64,000 bases of DNA from Embiotoca jacksoni (Eukaryota > Chordata > Actinopteri > Embiotocidae). Location of the stretch: NCBI GenBank assembly GCA_022577435.1, contig JAKOON010000011.1, positions 7,099,501 through 7,163,500 of the forward strand. Reading direction: 5' to 3'. Every line of letters starts with the position of its first letter. Within the stretch, counting starts at the first letter, position 1. A program made the position numbers and the translations under genes. The notes beneath the pieces were generated by a model that worked only from the letters and a program-made list of their open reading frames with translations, was not told where the DNA came from and searched no databases. Positions 36,733 through 48,040 of this stretch are shown in pieces.

Positions 36733-37037
36733 TAGACTCAACAAATATATAAACACAACACTTGTGTTTTCGCTCTCAATGTTCATGAGTTGAGGGAAAA
36801 GATGTCAGACTTCTTTTATGCACACAAAAGATTTTTTTCACTTAAATGTTTTTCAGAAATTTGTTAAAATCCATGTTAATGAGCTCTTCCCCTTTGCCAG
36901 GATAATCTGATGGGTCATCTGTACAGGTGTGCATTGAACTTGTAACAATAAAAGACCACTTTAAAGTGTGCAGTTTTGTCTTGAAACATTTTGGGAGTGA
37001 AAAAAACAAACAAGTGTTTATATTTTTGTTGAGTGTA
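36733..37037. mobile_element. Tc1-type non-autonomous element (MITE)
   Basis: 305 bp flanked by TA at both ends. The left end is TAGACTCAACAAATATATAA and the right end is TATATTTTTGTTGAGTGTA, whose complement TACACTCAACAAAAATATA matches it. The inverted similarity continues inward for about 50 bp with a 3-base gap. The interior retains ATAATCTGATGGGTCATCTG, ACAGGTGTGC and AATAAAAGACCACTTTAAAG, segments I recognise from the long TIRs of a widespread fish Tc1-like transposon. The transposase region has been deleted. TA target use is the hallmark of Tc1/mariner elements. Confidence 0.88.
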
Positions 37038-38937
37038 GTTCTTTATGACTCGAGCTTTATGGGTTTGGGGTTGTTTTTCCATGTGGCAGAATGAATTTGG
37101 TACACATTTAGAAACTTCCCTGATGATAATGCATGATGGATAATAATCTAAACAATAGCATTAACGCTCCTCTAAAATATCTCACTGCTAACTTAGAAAA
37201 ACGTCATATCAAGAATTGCCTATAGCGACAACAACAAAACCATTGATTCCACAAATGTATTGATTGTTACACTACTCAGATTTCAGTATAAACTTGTGAA
37301 TCAGTTTAAAGCTACATTTTTTTTATTTGTTTTTTTGGTCACATGGGGGGAGAGGAACAAGCTGTCATGCTACAACATTAGTGCACCTTTGAAGTCACAT
37401 TTCTGAGCACTAGATAAAGTCAGAAAACTTGTTCTCCCTTGAGCTCTGTTTTCGCCTCCACCAGCTCCTGACAAAGTACGAGGCACTGAGCTTGCTAGAT
37501 TTTGATTTTGTTTTCGCAGCAAATTGTGTTAGAGTAGCAGAATTTTTTTTTCAAAACAATAAGCTAAAATAAGCTAAAAATCTTTGTGATGGTTGTGTAG
37601 ACTTGGGTTATTGTTTTTTCTTTTTTTTCACTAAGAGGAACCTCTCACATGGCACACAGTCATTTGATTGAATGTTGATACAAAAATATGAAAAATAAAT
37701 ATTAAGGGTGCCTTAAAATATGTAGCGAAAAGAGAGAGACAGCTTGAGATACCTGTAACCAGCGAATGAATAATAGGCACGTGGCAGGTTTTTTTTTTTT
37801 TATTGATGAAATATGTTAAGGAGCGTTGTACAACGGGCAAATCCCAGTATGTACTTAATAACTACAACAGAATGGAGCAGATGGTGAGAGATGATTGGTT
37901 ACCGTCATGGGAACTCAATGGCTGTCCTTGTTTGTTAGTTTAGCAGCAGCAATACCTAACTGTCCTCAGTGCTTCTCTTCACTCTTCCCTGTACTTTTGT
38001 TCACCTTTGTATTTTTTTTTTTAGTAATGGCTCTTACGTCTGAGCAACGTTGTCTCTTAGAAATTACATTAATATACTCCTAATTTGTTTTCCTGTGTAC
38101 ATTTTGTAGGAAACTATATTGATTTCTGGATGTTCCCTGGCAGTGATTTTTTTCTCAGAAGAGAATCTGCTACGTTTTTGTAGCACACGCGAGTCATAAA
38201 GGTGATAGACAAACAAAATGCACACCGTAAATCCTGTGGTTAAGTTTAGGCAAAAACAGCACTTTGCTGAAGGGTACTGAAAAATTGTTTTGGTTAAATG
38301 TCAAAATAAATGCAGGGTCTGTCCTAAAGTGTATGTTGAAACTTAACCATAAAAAAACATGAATACATCTACCAACAACATGTTGCTCATTTTGTTGGGT
38401 CAAGATTATGTTTCTAAAACTATATCACATGACAATATCATTCTAATGTCTACTGTTAACTGATAAAAAGTTGGGCTCTATAATCTCATAAAAATCATAA
38501 CTGGAAAAGTAATGTATAAAAAAACTCAGTGTTTGATGTAATATTTGTACATTTTCTGAGTAATGTATTGTACCATCCTTGAATCTTTATGTTGCAAAAG
38601 ACCTTAAGTGAAATATTAATCAGAAAATGAGTTGAATTCCATTACTGGCATAACAGTATGTGAGTTGTGCCTGGATGATCCAGATAAGAAGTTCTTCTTT
38701 GGGGTGTTGACAAACACCAATTGTCTCTTCGGCAATGAATGACTTTTAAGTTGATTCAGTGGATTTCAGGCATTTCTTGTCCTCAGCTGATATACAACTC
38801 CTATCTTTATGTGGCGCATGCTCTAAACATTCAAATGTCAAACGCAAGCAGAAACGCACCTCATGGCCTCTAATTCGATACAAATAAAAGGGTGCCTTTG
38901 TTGTGCTCAGACAGAAAATTTAAGAAAAGGTGATTGG
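37038..38937. other. gene-free DNA
   Basis: No supported exon. 37290-37520 and 38190-38400 each carry phrases resembling dispersed fish repeats (ACATTAGTGCACCTTTGAAG; GGTTAAGTTTAGGCAAAAAC), but without definable ends. Confidence 0.45.
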
Positions 38938-38942
38938 CAAGA
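38938..38942 (+). repeat. 5-bp target-site duplication, left copy
   Basis: CAAGA directly precedes the LTR and is repeated at 39807-39811 directly after it. Confidence 0.85.
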
Positions 38943-39806
38943 TGTGAGGATCTCAGCCTGTCCCTGTTTGTCGTTCCCTCTGTTTCCCCGATCACCCTTC
39001 TCCTTATGTTTCCTGTCTTCTCCCCTGTTTGTTTTTGTCTGTCATATGTTCCTTGTTTTGGTCTGTGTTTGGAGGGTATGGATTCAGTCCACTGCCTGCC
39101 TCCAGTCACCTCCCACTGCCACACCTCATTCAGCTGGCACAGATGGTTCTCACTCCAGTAATCACCACCTGACAGTATATGAACCTCGGTCCTACACTTC
39201 CCCTGCGTCAGTCCGTCCGATCGTCTCACCTGGTACCTGCAATTCTGTAAGTCCGTTTGCTTGGTCTGCAATTCCAGTTCTGACCCCCGGTCTGTCTCCT
39301 GCCTGCCGCAGTCCTACCAGTGTGCCTGTGTCGGTCCACGGGAAACCACACAGTCGACCAGACCCGCTGACCTGCGTCGGTCCACGGAGATCACCAGGTA
39401 TCCAGCCCCCTTGCTCAGCGTCGGTCCTCGGAGACCACCTGTCTGCCCACCTGCTGCCGCCGCGGTTCCGCCCGAATCCATGCTGCCCGGTGTGGAGCGA
39501 TGGGACGCGCCCACAAGCCAGCTTGGATTCGCCTGTCTCGGCCCCATTGAGAATTACGGGGACTCCCTCACGGGTCCCGCTGACTTTCTCCCTTTCCAGA
39601 CTAGCTCGAGTACCTGTCCCGACTCAAGGAGGATCCCGAGTCGGGAAAGAGATGATTATTGGCTTCCAGCCATCCTGGACTATTTCTGTGTTTTTGCACG
39701 TTCCGTTTATTTTCTGCCTGCTCAATTGGAAAATAAGACTACCTGTTTTTAAGTCACCTGGTGTGTGTTTTCATTTGGGTCCGTTCACCAACACCACCAC
39801 ATAACA
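38943..39806 (+). mobile_element. solo LTR of an LTR retrotransposon
   Basis: 864 bp beginning TGTGAGGATC and ending CACATAACA, so it has the TGT...ACA ends usual for LTRs. It is flanked by a perfect 5-bp duplication CAAGA. A second, truncated family member at 9858 shares the 5' start. Near the 3' end there is an AAAATAAGA stretch that could serve in polyadenylation, followed by a GT-rich segment. There is no second LTR, primer-binding site or gag-pol nearby, so the insertion was reduced to a solo LTR, presumably by LTR-LTR recombination. It contains three direct copies of a TCGGTCCACGG-like segment spaced 44-46 bp (39331, 39377, 39421). The orientation is set by homology and the terminal A-rich signal. 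The 5-bp TSD fits Ty3/Gypsy-type integration, but the family is inferred. The overlapping 313-codon frame (38863-39804) is non-genic. Confidence 0.88.
39331..39440 (+). repeat. three direct subrepeats inside the LTR
   Basis: TCGGTCCACGGGAAACCAC (39331), TCGGTCCACGGAGATCACC (39377) and TCGGTCCTCGGAGACCACC (39421). The spacing is 46 and 44 bp. Tandem subrepeats are common in the U3 regions of LTRs, where they can act as enhancers. Confidence 0.85.
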
Positions 39807-39811
39807 CAAGA
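39807..39811 (+). repeat. 5-bp target-site duplication, right copy
   Basis: CAAGA immediately after the LTR terminal ACA, identical to 38938-38942. Confidence 0.85.
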
Positions 39812-40290
39812 ATTGACTTTGATGTTGGACACCTGAGAGCACATCTCTGTGCAGAGTTTTCAAACTTCAGGCAAAAGGATGAAGATTGTTTCTAGAAGTG
39901 AGCAGTATGGCATGATGGGATTGTACTCTTTGACTATTTCTTCAGTCAGAGGCTATTGTCATTCACTTTCCAGGATTCTATAGCATGTAATTCACTGAGG
40001 AAAACGGGTGTGAAAAATGTCTTTCTTTTCCCATAGGTTTTTCTTCACCAATAGGATCAAACACAGAGAGAATGAAAAGCAGAATAATCGATATAAGACA
40101 GCATTAAGATGAAACATTTCCCTGCTTCCCTTCCTCCCACTGAGCGTTCGGAGAATTAGGAATACAGCGCGCCTAACCATGGCTGGCGCATGAAGATCTG
40201 CGCTGATGCACCCCAACACACATAATCACACACAAACTCACGTGCGCAGCATCAAGAAAGATTTTGTGACACATTGTCGCTGTGCACTGT

Positions 40291-40334
<44 letters not shown>

Positions 40335-40341
40335 ACGCACG

Positions 40342-40418
<77 letters not shown>

Positions 40419-41059
40419 ATCTCCTTGGGCAAACAACTTCACAGCCATCCGACTGGGAAAGGAGCGCACTCTGCGGGAGGTCCAGAGACAATTAACATAA
40501 CTAACAAAACACTCAGCGCACACACAGCAAAGCCGAAGGAAATGAGAATGAACCTACGCAATCAGAGCAGAGAAAAAAACGTTAATGGCCTTGTTGGCAC
40601 TTTCTGTGAGAAAGATTGACAGAGAGAGATCACATATTTATCTCGCTCCACCAGCTTTGGTCCCACAAGACAGTGGAGGTACAGTACGTGCTCCCCTCTC
40701 TCACAAGGCTGTCGCTTGGGCTTCAACCACCCGCTGAGATATCCTCTCACTGCATCACTTTTCAGACGAGCAGTGCAATAAGTTTTGCAATGGGTTGTCA
40801 GGGGAAGCCAATAACCTTTTTCTTTTCTTGTCTTTCTGAAGGTAGTTGTGTCACTTTGTGCTGTTTTTTTGTGTTTGAGTGCTACAAGTGCTGAGCTGGA
40901 GATGATGACAGCGGTGATGGGAGAGTTTTCTGGTATTGGTGTTATCTGTCCAGGTCAGAGCAGGAAGCTATTGCCTCAGTGGTTTTCTTTTTTCTTTTTC
41001 TTTTTTTTTTTTGCAGAAAGACATGATTGGTAGCTGTGGCATTGATCCGAATGGGCAGT

Positions 41060-41060
<1 letters not shown>
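39812..41060. other. gene-free DNA around a CA tract
   Basis: No supported exon. 40100-40260 and 40430-40560 are more GC-balanced (GCGCGCCTAACC, GGAGCGCACTCTGCGGG) and flank the CA tract, but no start codon with splice support was found. Confidence 0.45.
40292..40416. repeat. (CA)n microsatellite with CACG variants
   Basis: About 125 bases of CA repeats with a central block of CACGCA variants at 40324-40344. One of the longest dinucleotide tracts in the window. Confidence 0.98.

Positions 41061-41092
<32 letters not shown>
41061..41092. repeat. C32 homopolymer
   Basis: Thirty-two consecutive C bases on the plus strand. The complementary G32 could form a G-quadruplex. The length may be unreliable because such runs are hard to sequence. 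Confidence 0.95.
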
Positions 41093-41192
41093 TACAGTCA
41101 CAGTATCCACCTTTCCTCAGTTTTCTGTCTGTCTCTTGTTTATCTGAGTGTCTGATTTTTGGCAAAGAGCTGTTCCTCATTACTCAATACAC

Positions 41193-41200
41193 CACCCAGT
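41193..41200 (+). repeat. 8-bp target-site duplication, left copy
   Basis: CACCCAGT, identical to 41772-41779 on the other side of the hAT element. Confidence 0.9.
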
Positions 41201-41771
41201 CCATGGCAGAATGTAACGAAGTACATTTACTTAAGTACTGCACAAATTCTAGGTACTTGTACTTTACTTCAGTATTTACATTTTATGCAACTTTATACTT
41301 CACTGTTCAGAAGTTTCTACTCCGCTACATTTGTCTGACAGCTGTAGATACAAGTTACTTCATGTCCAGTGAAAATCATGCATTTCCAATTTGGAATTTT
41401 CATTTTTCTAAAAAACTTCTACTAAAGCTATATAAACTATTTAAATCTTCACAAAGTTTAAAACACAACTTTTTTTGTTCATTTTTAGACATGCGTGGTG
41501 CTGACAGGAGGCTACACACATACATGTTGCATAACTGCAGATTAAACGAACATCAACAATCAAACATGACCGTAAAACACAAACAGGGGACATTTGGTGC
41601 AGTGTGTAATTTTACTTTTAATACTTTAAGAACATTTTTCTGATAATTACTTCGCAGTTTTACTGTGCTAAGATTTCTAATGCAGAATTTTTACATTTAC
41701 TTGAGTATTTTCACTGTGGTATTTGTACTTTCACTTAAGTAAAGAACATGGAAAAACTTCTTCCACCCCTG
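41201..41771. mobile_element. hAT non-autonomous element
   Basis: 571 bp with a perfect 8-bp TSD (CACCCAGT) on both sides, the mark of hAT transposition. The left end CCATGGCAGAATGTAAC is a diverged form of the CAGTGGTGGAAAGTAAC end of a common fish element, and the right end CTTCTTCCACCCCTG matches its usual terminus. The interior has the characteristic runs of AAGTAC/GTACTT: GAAGTACATTTACTTAAGTA near the left and TTTGTACTTTCACTTAAGTA near the right. It has no transposase frame. The overlapping 235-codon frame (40936-41643) is spurious. A fragment of the family is at 62945. Confidence 0.92.
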
Positions 41772-41779
41772 CACCCAGT
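41772..41779 (+). repeat. 8-bp target-site duplication, right copy
   Basis: CACCCAGT directly after the element end, identical to 41193-41200. Confidence 0.9.
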
Positions 41780-42695
41780 GCACCAAATGTAAAAAAAAAA
41801 GACAGGGAAACAGCCACTTGAAAAGTTCAGCCCATCACAACAACAGCAAAAGGAAATAACATTTAAAAAAAACCTCCACATATAGAGAGGTGAATTTTGA
41901 TTTCAAACTTGATAGACACTTCTGAATTGAAACCTGCAGGGGAAACTACTGTATTCCACACCTTTAGGAATGCGGTTCCCAAACATGGGACTCAATTCCC
42001 CTACCAATTTTCAGCAACACTGCCTCAAGAGAGGTAAACATTACTGAAAGCTCCAGCCAATAAAAAGAAAAATGTATTAGCAATTGGACTTCCATCTTCC
42101 AAAACCTATATCTGTAAAGGTGTTAATACTTTGACGTAGCAAGCCAAGTGAGGCTCAGAACACTTCAAGCGTAGTGATAAATAGATTGGAATAGTCTGTG
42201 CACTTTTCAGTATTAATAAATGTGGAGTATTTGCTTCAGATGATCAGAAATGTGCACTTGTGCATGAAAGTCCTGACAGCTAACTCCAGCACCTACAGTT
42301 TCTATTCTATATGTTAATGTAGTAACTATACACAGTTGCTTCAGGACAAATCATCGGCGTATAACTTTGTGTAGGAACAAGCGATAGGGTCAGACAGTTT
42401 TATACAGAGCCAAGATTTTGATTTCAGTGGCTGTGTGGATGTGTTTTACTTGGCTGGTTGATACACTGGCCAGAAGACGGAGACACAGATATTGATCGAT
42501 CTGCCGGCTTCAGGTCAGACTTGAGCTCAAAATTGCGAGCAGCCCTAAAAAGTGTTATTGGTCAATTTCTAGTTAACATAAATGTGCTGATGGCCAGTTG
42601 GTAGGCCCTATTAGGACATACAATTGCAATCTGTGCAACAGTGGAACAGATGTCATCATGAAATGAGAAAAACAAATTTGCTTTTGAGTCAAACG

Positions 42696-42751
<56 letters not shown>

Positions 42752-43196
42752 ATTTTTGTTTAGGGATGTGTGCAATAGCAACGTTGACGTACAAAGTGTC
42801 TGCTTCTCAATTTTCGGTGTAGCCCACCAAAAACAAATCTGTAATTCACAATAATCAGGAATGTGGATTCGCACATATGGTGTTTTTTCATTTTCACCCC
42901 ATAGTAGTCACCCCCCCACCGATCTCATCCATCCCATGCTTCTTACCAGCCAAGCTCCCTCTCACCTTCACATCTTAATGGTCTTTCTTCTCCCCCCTCT
43001 CATCTCCGACAGCCTTTCTCCATCCCTCTTCATTCACTGTGACTCTTTTTTCTCACATATTCCAGTTTCTTCCATCAAAGGACAAAAGCCGAATAGACAA
43101 CTAGAGAAATGTCATTAAGTGAAAGATTAGAAAGCAAGATCTTAGTTGGAAGTTTTTCCTCAAAGCATTATAACATACTAGGAATAGTACTACAGC
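41780..43196. other. gene-free DNA with a TG tract
   Basis: No supported exon. 42890-43030 is strongly pyrimidine-rich on the plus strand (CCCCCCCACCGATCTCATCC, TCTCCATCCCTCTTC) with no coding signal. Confidence 0.5.
42697..42747. repeat. (TG)n microsatellite
   Basis: About 51 bases of uninterrupted TG ending in TATG. Confidence 0.97.
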
Positions 43197-43217
43197 AAAA
43201 AAAAAAAAAAAAAAAAA
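43197..43217. repeat. poly-A run (A21)
   Basis: Twenty-one consecutive A bases. It lies about 60 bp left of the long-TIR MITE and is not part of it. Confidence 0.95.
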
Positions 43218-43274
43218 GTTCCAGCTCATAATATCATCTGTTTCCAATAGTACATAAATGCAGGCGAAAGCAAT

Positions 43275-43819
43275 GAAAGGAAAAGTTCAGCATTTTGGGT
43301 AACACCTGCATTCGGAGTTACGTGAGATGATTGATCACTCTCATGTGTCTGCTGTAAATATAAAGCTCCTGCTAGCAGCTGCTTAGTTTAGCATTGATAC
43401 AGGGAACAGGGAGTAACAGCCAGGACGACAAGCACCCCTAAAGCAGACCAGTTAAAACCTCTTTGCTTGTTCGTACAAATCACACATAGTGGTTTTTGAG
43501 GGATATTTCGCAGACTATTTCCTATCTGGGTGCGCTTGGCTTGGTGCGGTGACTTGGTTCTTGTTATAAGTTTGGTAAACAACCAGCATACATCAGGGAT
43601 ATACTGTAAATTTAGTACACTGAGCTTTAAATGTGCTGGTAGTGGGATTACACTGATTTCAGACAAAGCCAGACTGGCCGTTCCACCGTGCTTTCAGTCT
43701 TTATGCTAAAATAAAGTAACTGACTGCTGGCTGTAGCTTCATATTTAGCATGCAGACATGAGAGTGGTATCAATCCTCTTATTTCTATCTGTTAAATAAA
43801 TGTCAGACTATTGCTTTAA
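43275..43819. mobile_element. long-TIR MITE of a common fish family
   Basis: The left arm has AAAGGAAAAGTTCAGCATTT then TGGGTAACACC and later CACTCTCATGTGTCTGCTGT. The right arm has CATGAGAGTGGTATCAATCC and ends GTCAGACTATTGCTTTAA. The arms are imperfect inverted repeats of roughly 140 bp: AGTTCAGCATTTTGGG pairs with AATGTCAGACT, and CTCATGTGTCTGCTGTAAAT with GCATGCAGACATGAGAG. It has no protein-coding capacity. Partial copies occur at 24757 and 32196. The family is recalled from fish genomes; the superfamily is not assigned. Confidence 0.82.
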
Positions 43820-45734
43820 TTCCCATCAAGGGATAAATAAGTATGTTTAATTATATACTTGCTATTTAAATACATGTAATGATGTTTTGCTCAAAATATG
43901 ATTTTACAGCACATGATGTTTTGGGATTTTCATAGTACCATGATAAATGCTACATGTTCAACACCGATATTCATTGCCACCACCAACTTACATTTTTATA
44001 GTTTTTGCTATTACAATGCAGTTGAGGCCTTTCTTCTGACTTGCACGTCATGCTTTATTTCTGTAACCCACGTAAAGATCCGTTATCCACATTTCCACTT
44101 TGTCCATTATATCCACCAGTCCGTCTCCATGAGCTCATTACTTTTACTCTCCCACCATCTGTGGTCTTTCCCTCCCCTCTGAGTGTAATTACCACGGGTA
44201 ACCACACCAACCAGTGTGCATTCGAACTAGAATCAATCTAAATACTCAGAGGAACGGTCAATCGGCTGTCTGCTCTGCCCGGCTGCGGAGGCTCAGCTGA
44301 CGAACGAAGTGAAGAAGATGTCGCATGGAGCTTTGATTTTGCAATGTCCTTTTCCTGCTTGCCTCCGATGAAGATGTATCAAGTTGTCCCTTTTTGAGGC
44401 TTTTGGCTCATCTGGACACTTTGCCAGCATTCGTCACCACACAGATTTATTGGCTTTGGCAAACCGGTTGATCAGATTACCCTAAATATCTGATCAAAGG
44501 CCATAATGTGTATTTTCAGTGCTTTAATCTATGCTTAACACGTGCCTTCACCATATCCAATCTATGACAGTGGTTTTTTTTTATTTTTCTTATTTAGTCA
44601 TCTTGTCCCAGTTTACCACATGAGCAATATACTGTGCTGCTCGGAGCATGCCCAGGGCCAGATCTGGGCACAGTGCTTCAGTAATAGAGGATAAATCAGT
44701 TCTTAAAAGGTCCATATTGGGAGAGCGGAAATGTATCTAAAGCCGCAGGATTTAAACTGAGACGGGAAATCCCCTTTGTTTCGCTGTGGGCATGAAGCTG
44801 AGTGAGCGAGCCCTGTGTGGGCTCTTGGTACCAGTCTCGGGCCTCTTTGGTGCCAGCATTTTTCCAGCAGGTAATTGGGACACTCTGAGCCAGTGTGTGT
44901 GTGTGCAATCCCCATGAATACAGCGAGGGTACACTCTTCACTTTCCAAATTAAACGTAGAAGGACACATGCTGCTTCTATTTAGGGTAACCGATGAGGTG
45001 GACAGCTGGACTGATGTGGTCCTCTCATGTCTTAACACTCAGAGCCTGAGGTGTGATTTCTATCAATGCTTTCATTTCCTTCACGTCATGGTTTGGTCCC
45101 CATATGGATTACGTTTGATGGATTCCCAGGAGATTAAAAGACTGATATTGATTTATACTTTAAATAATCCCATATAAGAGTAGATTGGGAAAGTATCATC
45201 ATCCTCATGTGATCCATGTGGAGTCTTCCCCCATGCTTTATAGAAGGAGAACATAAAAGTATGCCAAGGAACTCTCTAATTGCCGGGTTATGAAACGTAT
45301 TGGACCAAGAAGTAGAGTCATGAAGCAGAAAATGTTCAGAAATCCTGCAATACTGTATAATGACGTTTAGTAAACAAGACTCAGCGGTATAGTATGCTAC
45401 ATGTTTGTCTTTGTATTGCAGTACAATCTTTGTTCTACATCTTGCATGCATTGTGCAGGATCAGATAGCTTTCCCGTGTGCAGTGATTGCCTGTCTTGCA
45501 CGGTTATCTGTAGCAGCAGATGTATCACCTTTGTTTAAACCGCAGTCTGTTAGTTTGTTTAAACAGCCTGTTGGAAAAGACAGATATAACTTATACAGTA
45601 CTGAGCACATTGTGGATTAAAACCGAACATCTAACAACCTGAAATCAGAAAATGTTTGGTGTTTCTCCACGATCAATGATTCACAAGTTATTTTCATCCA
45701 TGCTAGCAGTGAGACGGGAGGCTAATGTTCATCT
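43820..45734. other. gene-free DNA
   Basis: No supported exon. 44260-44530 is low-repeat with unique texture. The overlapping minus-strand frames of 81-111 codons at 44696-45038 have no motif. Confidence 0.5.
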
Positions 45735-45955
45735 GTCAACCACTTTGGTCCAGAGTGACACAGCTCAACAGCTACTCAATGGATTACCAGACATTAATGG
45801 CACCAGAGGATGGATCCTGCTGACTTTTCAACTAGTGCCACAATGAGGTGGATTTTTGTTCATTTTTTAGTGAAATGTCAGAACAGATATCAGATAGCTT
45901 GCCATGAAATTTGGTGCATACATTAATTGAGACCAGATGATAAATCCTGCTCAAC
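45735..45955 (+). repeat. fragment of a common fish dispersed repeat
   Basis: CACTTTGGTCCAGAGTGACA, CAGCTACTCAATGGATTACC, AGACATTAATGGCACCAGAG and GATGGATCCTGCTGACTTTT, then a second related subunit GCCATGAAATTTGGTGCATA, match a very common fish repeat built from near-duplicate subunits with TTTGGTCCAGA...GAAATTTGGTACAGACATTC. A reverse-orientation piece lies at 62440-62600. It creates the 64-codon frame at 45652. Confidence 0.6.
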
Positions 45956-47645
45956 AGGAATTTTACTTATCCAGCTTATCTCTCATCTACACTTATCTTG
46001 ACATATACAAATTATAATGGCTATTTTGTAATTATATTAATCAGTATTGATCTTAAAACTCTAGACCCTTATAGAGCTACCAGCATGGTTTGCAGACCTA
46101 TCGTCTAAATGTATTGATTTATCGACTTGTTAATACATCTTCTGCCCATTGACTATTAATCAAGTACTTACCTTGTAGTTTCAGCACTAATGTAAAGGGT
46201 ACTTTAAAAAGCATTGGATGTATACAGTACATCTGTTATGAGTTGCTTTTACAGTGACAAAGCAAATGTTTGCAAATCTCTTTGGGCAAAATATGCAAAA
46301 GGAATCCAGTTAAAAGAAGGTCAAAAAAATTCTGTTAAAAGAATTGAAGCTTAAAGAAATCAACAACAGAAGAAAAGAGAAGAAGTGAGAAAGTAATAAA
46401 CAGTAAATGCTGAAAACTTGCCACTTAAAAATTGTAGCCTGGTAACTTGAAGCTTCTCCTCTTCTTCAAAGCACGTTTGCTCTATTCAATTTTACTCATA
46501 CGTGCTGCAGATTTTTTTATTTTGCCATTTTTAGATTGGATTCCCTCATAGCTTGGGATATACCTCCAATCTGTAAAGCTAATTACTACCAGCTCCATTG
46601 TGATGCTGCGCAGGGCAGATGTTCTTTCACATGCAGATATGATTAAATTATGCCATGGTGAATTCATTTGATTGGACTTACATTTAGAGATGCTTTTGTG
46701 CTCCGTCCCCCTCCCTTAAGGCTGTCAAAGCGGGTGGAGCAATCACAGGATTCTGATGACCTGACATTTCCTGGCCAGTTTTCCACCGGTGCAGCACTGC
46801 GTGCTCACAAAGTGGTGTCTGCTCATCAAAGTTCAGAAATGGCATCATGCTGCTTTTAAATTTATGGTTCACTTTGCTATATTAAACACTCTCATGGTTC
46901 TGTAATGGGTCTAGCTGGTTAATTAAGTGGGTCAGAAAGTAGATCAAAAGCCTCTGGTAGACACAGTCAGTATTTTGGATCACATCAGCTGTGGAAAGTC
47001 AAGACAACACAAGAAATGTCACTGATCCTGTCTGCTGTCAGGCTTTGATTTATGAACAAATCATCTCAGGGTTTAATTGATAAATGAATAAATCAATTAC
47101 ATCTGAATTTCAGAATGGGATTTCATTGTGAATTTTAAAACTCTTTACTTTTTAATGGAAAACTACAGTCATTGCATCACAGTTTTAATTTCTTTAAGTT
47201 GTTTTGCTTGAGGGTTTAAAGCTGGACAGTCTGGATAAATCCACAGCATGACTGACTGTTTTAGGTTAGCTTGTTTAAAGAAAGCAGTGGATTTAATTGT
47301 GAGAAAAATAAAATACAGAGGTAAACATCTATCAAACCCGCATTTTTTTTTTCCTGTTGTCAAACTACCTCTGCACCATCACGCCACCCCCAACTGCAAT
47401 TTTATAAAGAAAGAACACTTTATTTATCCAGCTGTCAGAGGAATGATCGGCGAGTTGATTATGATGTTCGTGTTGCATCGTGCCGATTAAGTTTCACCGT
47501 TCAACATTTTGGGGATGAGGAAGCTGTTGCACAACCTGCAGTGCATACAGCATGCAAAACATGCAGGATAAGGTATGTGCGTGAATATTAACATTATAAA
47601 TTGGCACTGTATTACCATTTGCTTGCAGCTTTCCTTTCATAATGA
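45956..47645. other. gene-free AT-rich DNA
   Basis: No supported exon on either strand; short chance frames only. Confidence 0.5.
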
Positions 47646-47669
47646 TTTTTTTTTTTTTTTTTTTTTTTT
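47646..47669. repeat. poly-T run (T24)
   Basis: Twenty-four consecutive T bases. Confidence 0.95.
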
Positions 47670-47925
47670 GCTGATGTGATATTACACTGGAGAATAATAG
47701 TGGTAGAAATAAAAGGGAGGATTGAGGGCTTATCTAGCTCTGCAGGTGTGGTATTACAGGCTTCTCAATGGGAATCAGACTTGTGGTGTGAAGTATAAGC
47801 TCCTGCACTGCACAGAGCATTCTGTACATAATCCCAGTGCACTTTCCCATAACTGGGAGCTGGGACAAAGTGAAGGGCACACAGTCTGTTGGCTGCGTGA
47901 CACTGACAAGCGGACACTGAGAGGG

Positions 47926-48010
47926 ATGGCATCCGAGTCTGTCGTACTTTGTGTGGTTGTGATGCTGCTGGAGCTCAGCATTGCCGGGGAGAAATCTTCT
48001 GCAAACCAGT
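47926..48010 (+). CDS. candidate signal-peptide exon (weak)
   Basis: ATG 47926 opens MASESVVLCVVVMLLELSIA followed by GEKSSANQ. This is a convincing signal-peptide shape: a hydrophobic core of about 12 residues, then Ala-Gly as a likely cleavage context. A possible donor, CAGT/GTAAAA, at 48011 leaves phase 1, the same phase as the 30616 exon. The frame is open upstream to 47722 without an in-frame stop near the ATG. The start has G at -3 and G at +4. If real it could be an alternative first exon of the same gene or the first exon of another gene. Against it are a weak donor, no CpG enrichment, and a LINE 3' end about 30 bp downstream. No family recognised. Confidence 0.2.
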
Positions 48011-48040
48011 GTAAAAGGGTGCTTCTTTATTTCCTCCTTT

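Noticed and set aside
38863..39804. 313-codon plus-strand open frame, the longest in the window
   Set aside because: It lies almost exactly over the solo LTR (38943-39806), is Pro/Ser-rich without domains, and the LTR borders and TSD explain the sequence.
40173..40523. Cys-Val and Thr-His periodic frames here and at other CA tracts
   Set aside because: Translations of CA/TG microsatellites.
40936..41643. 235-codon plus-strand open frame
   Set aside because: It runs through the C32 homopolymer (poly-Pro) and into the hAT element at 41201; no protein motif.
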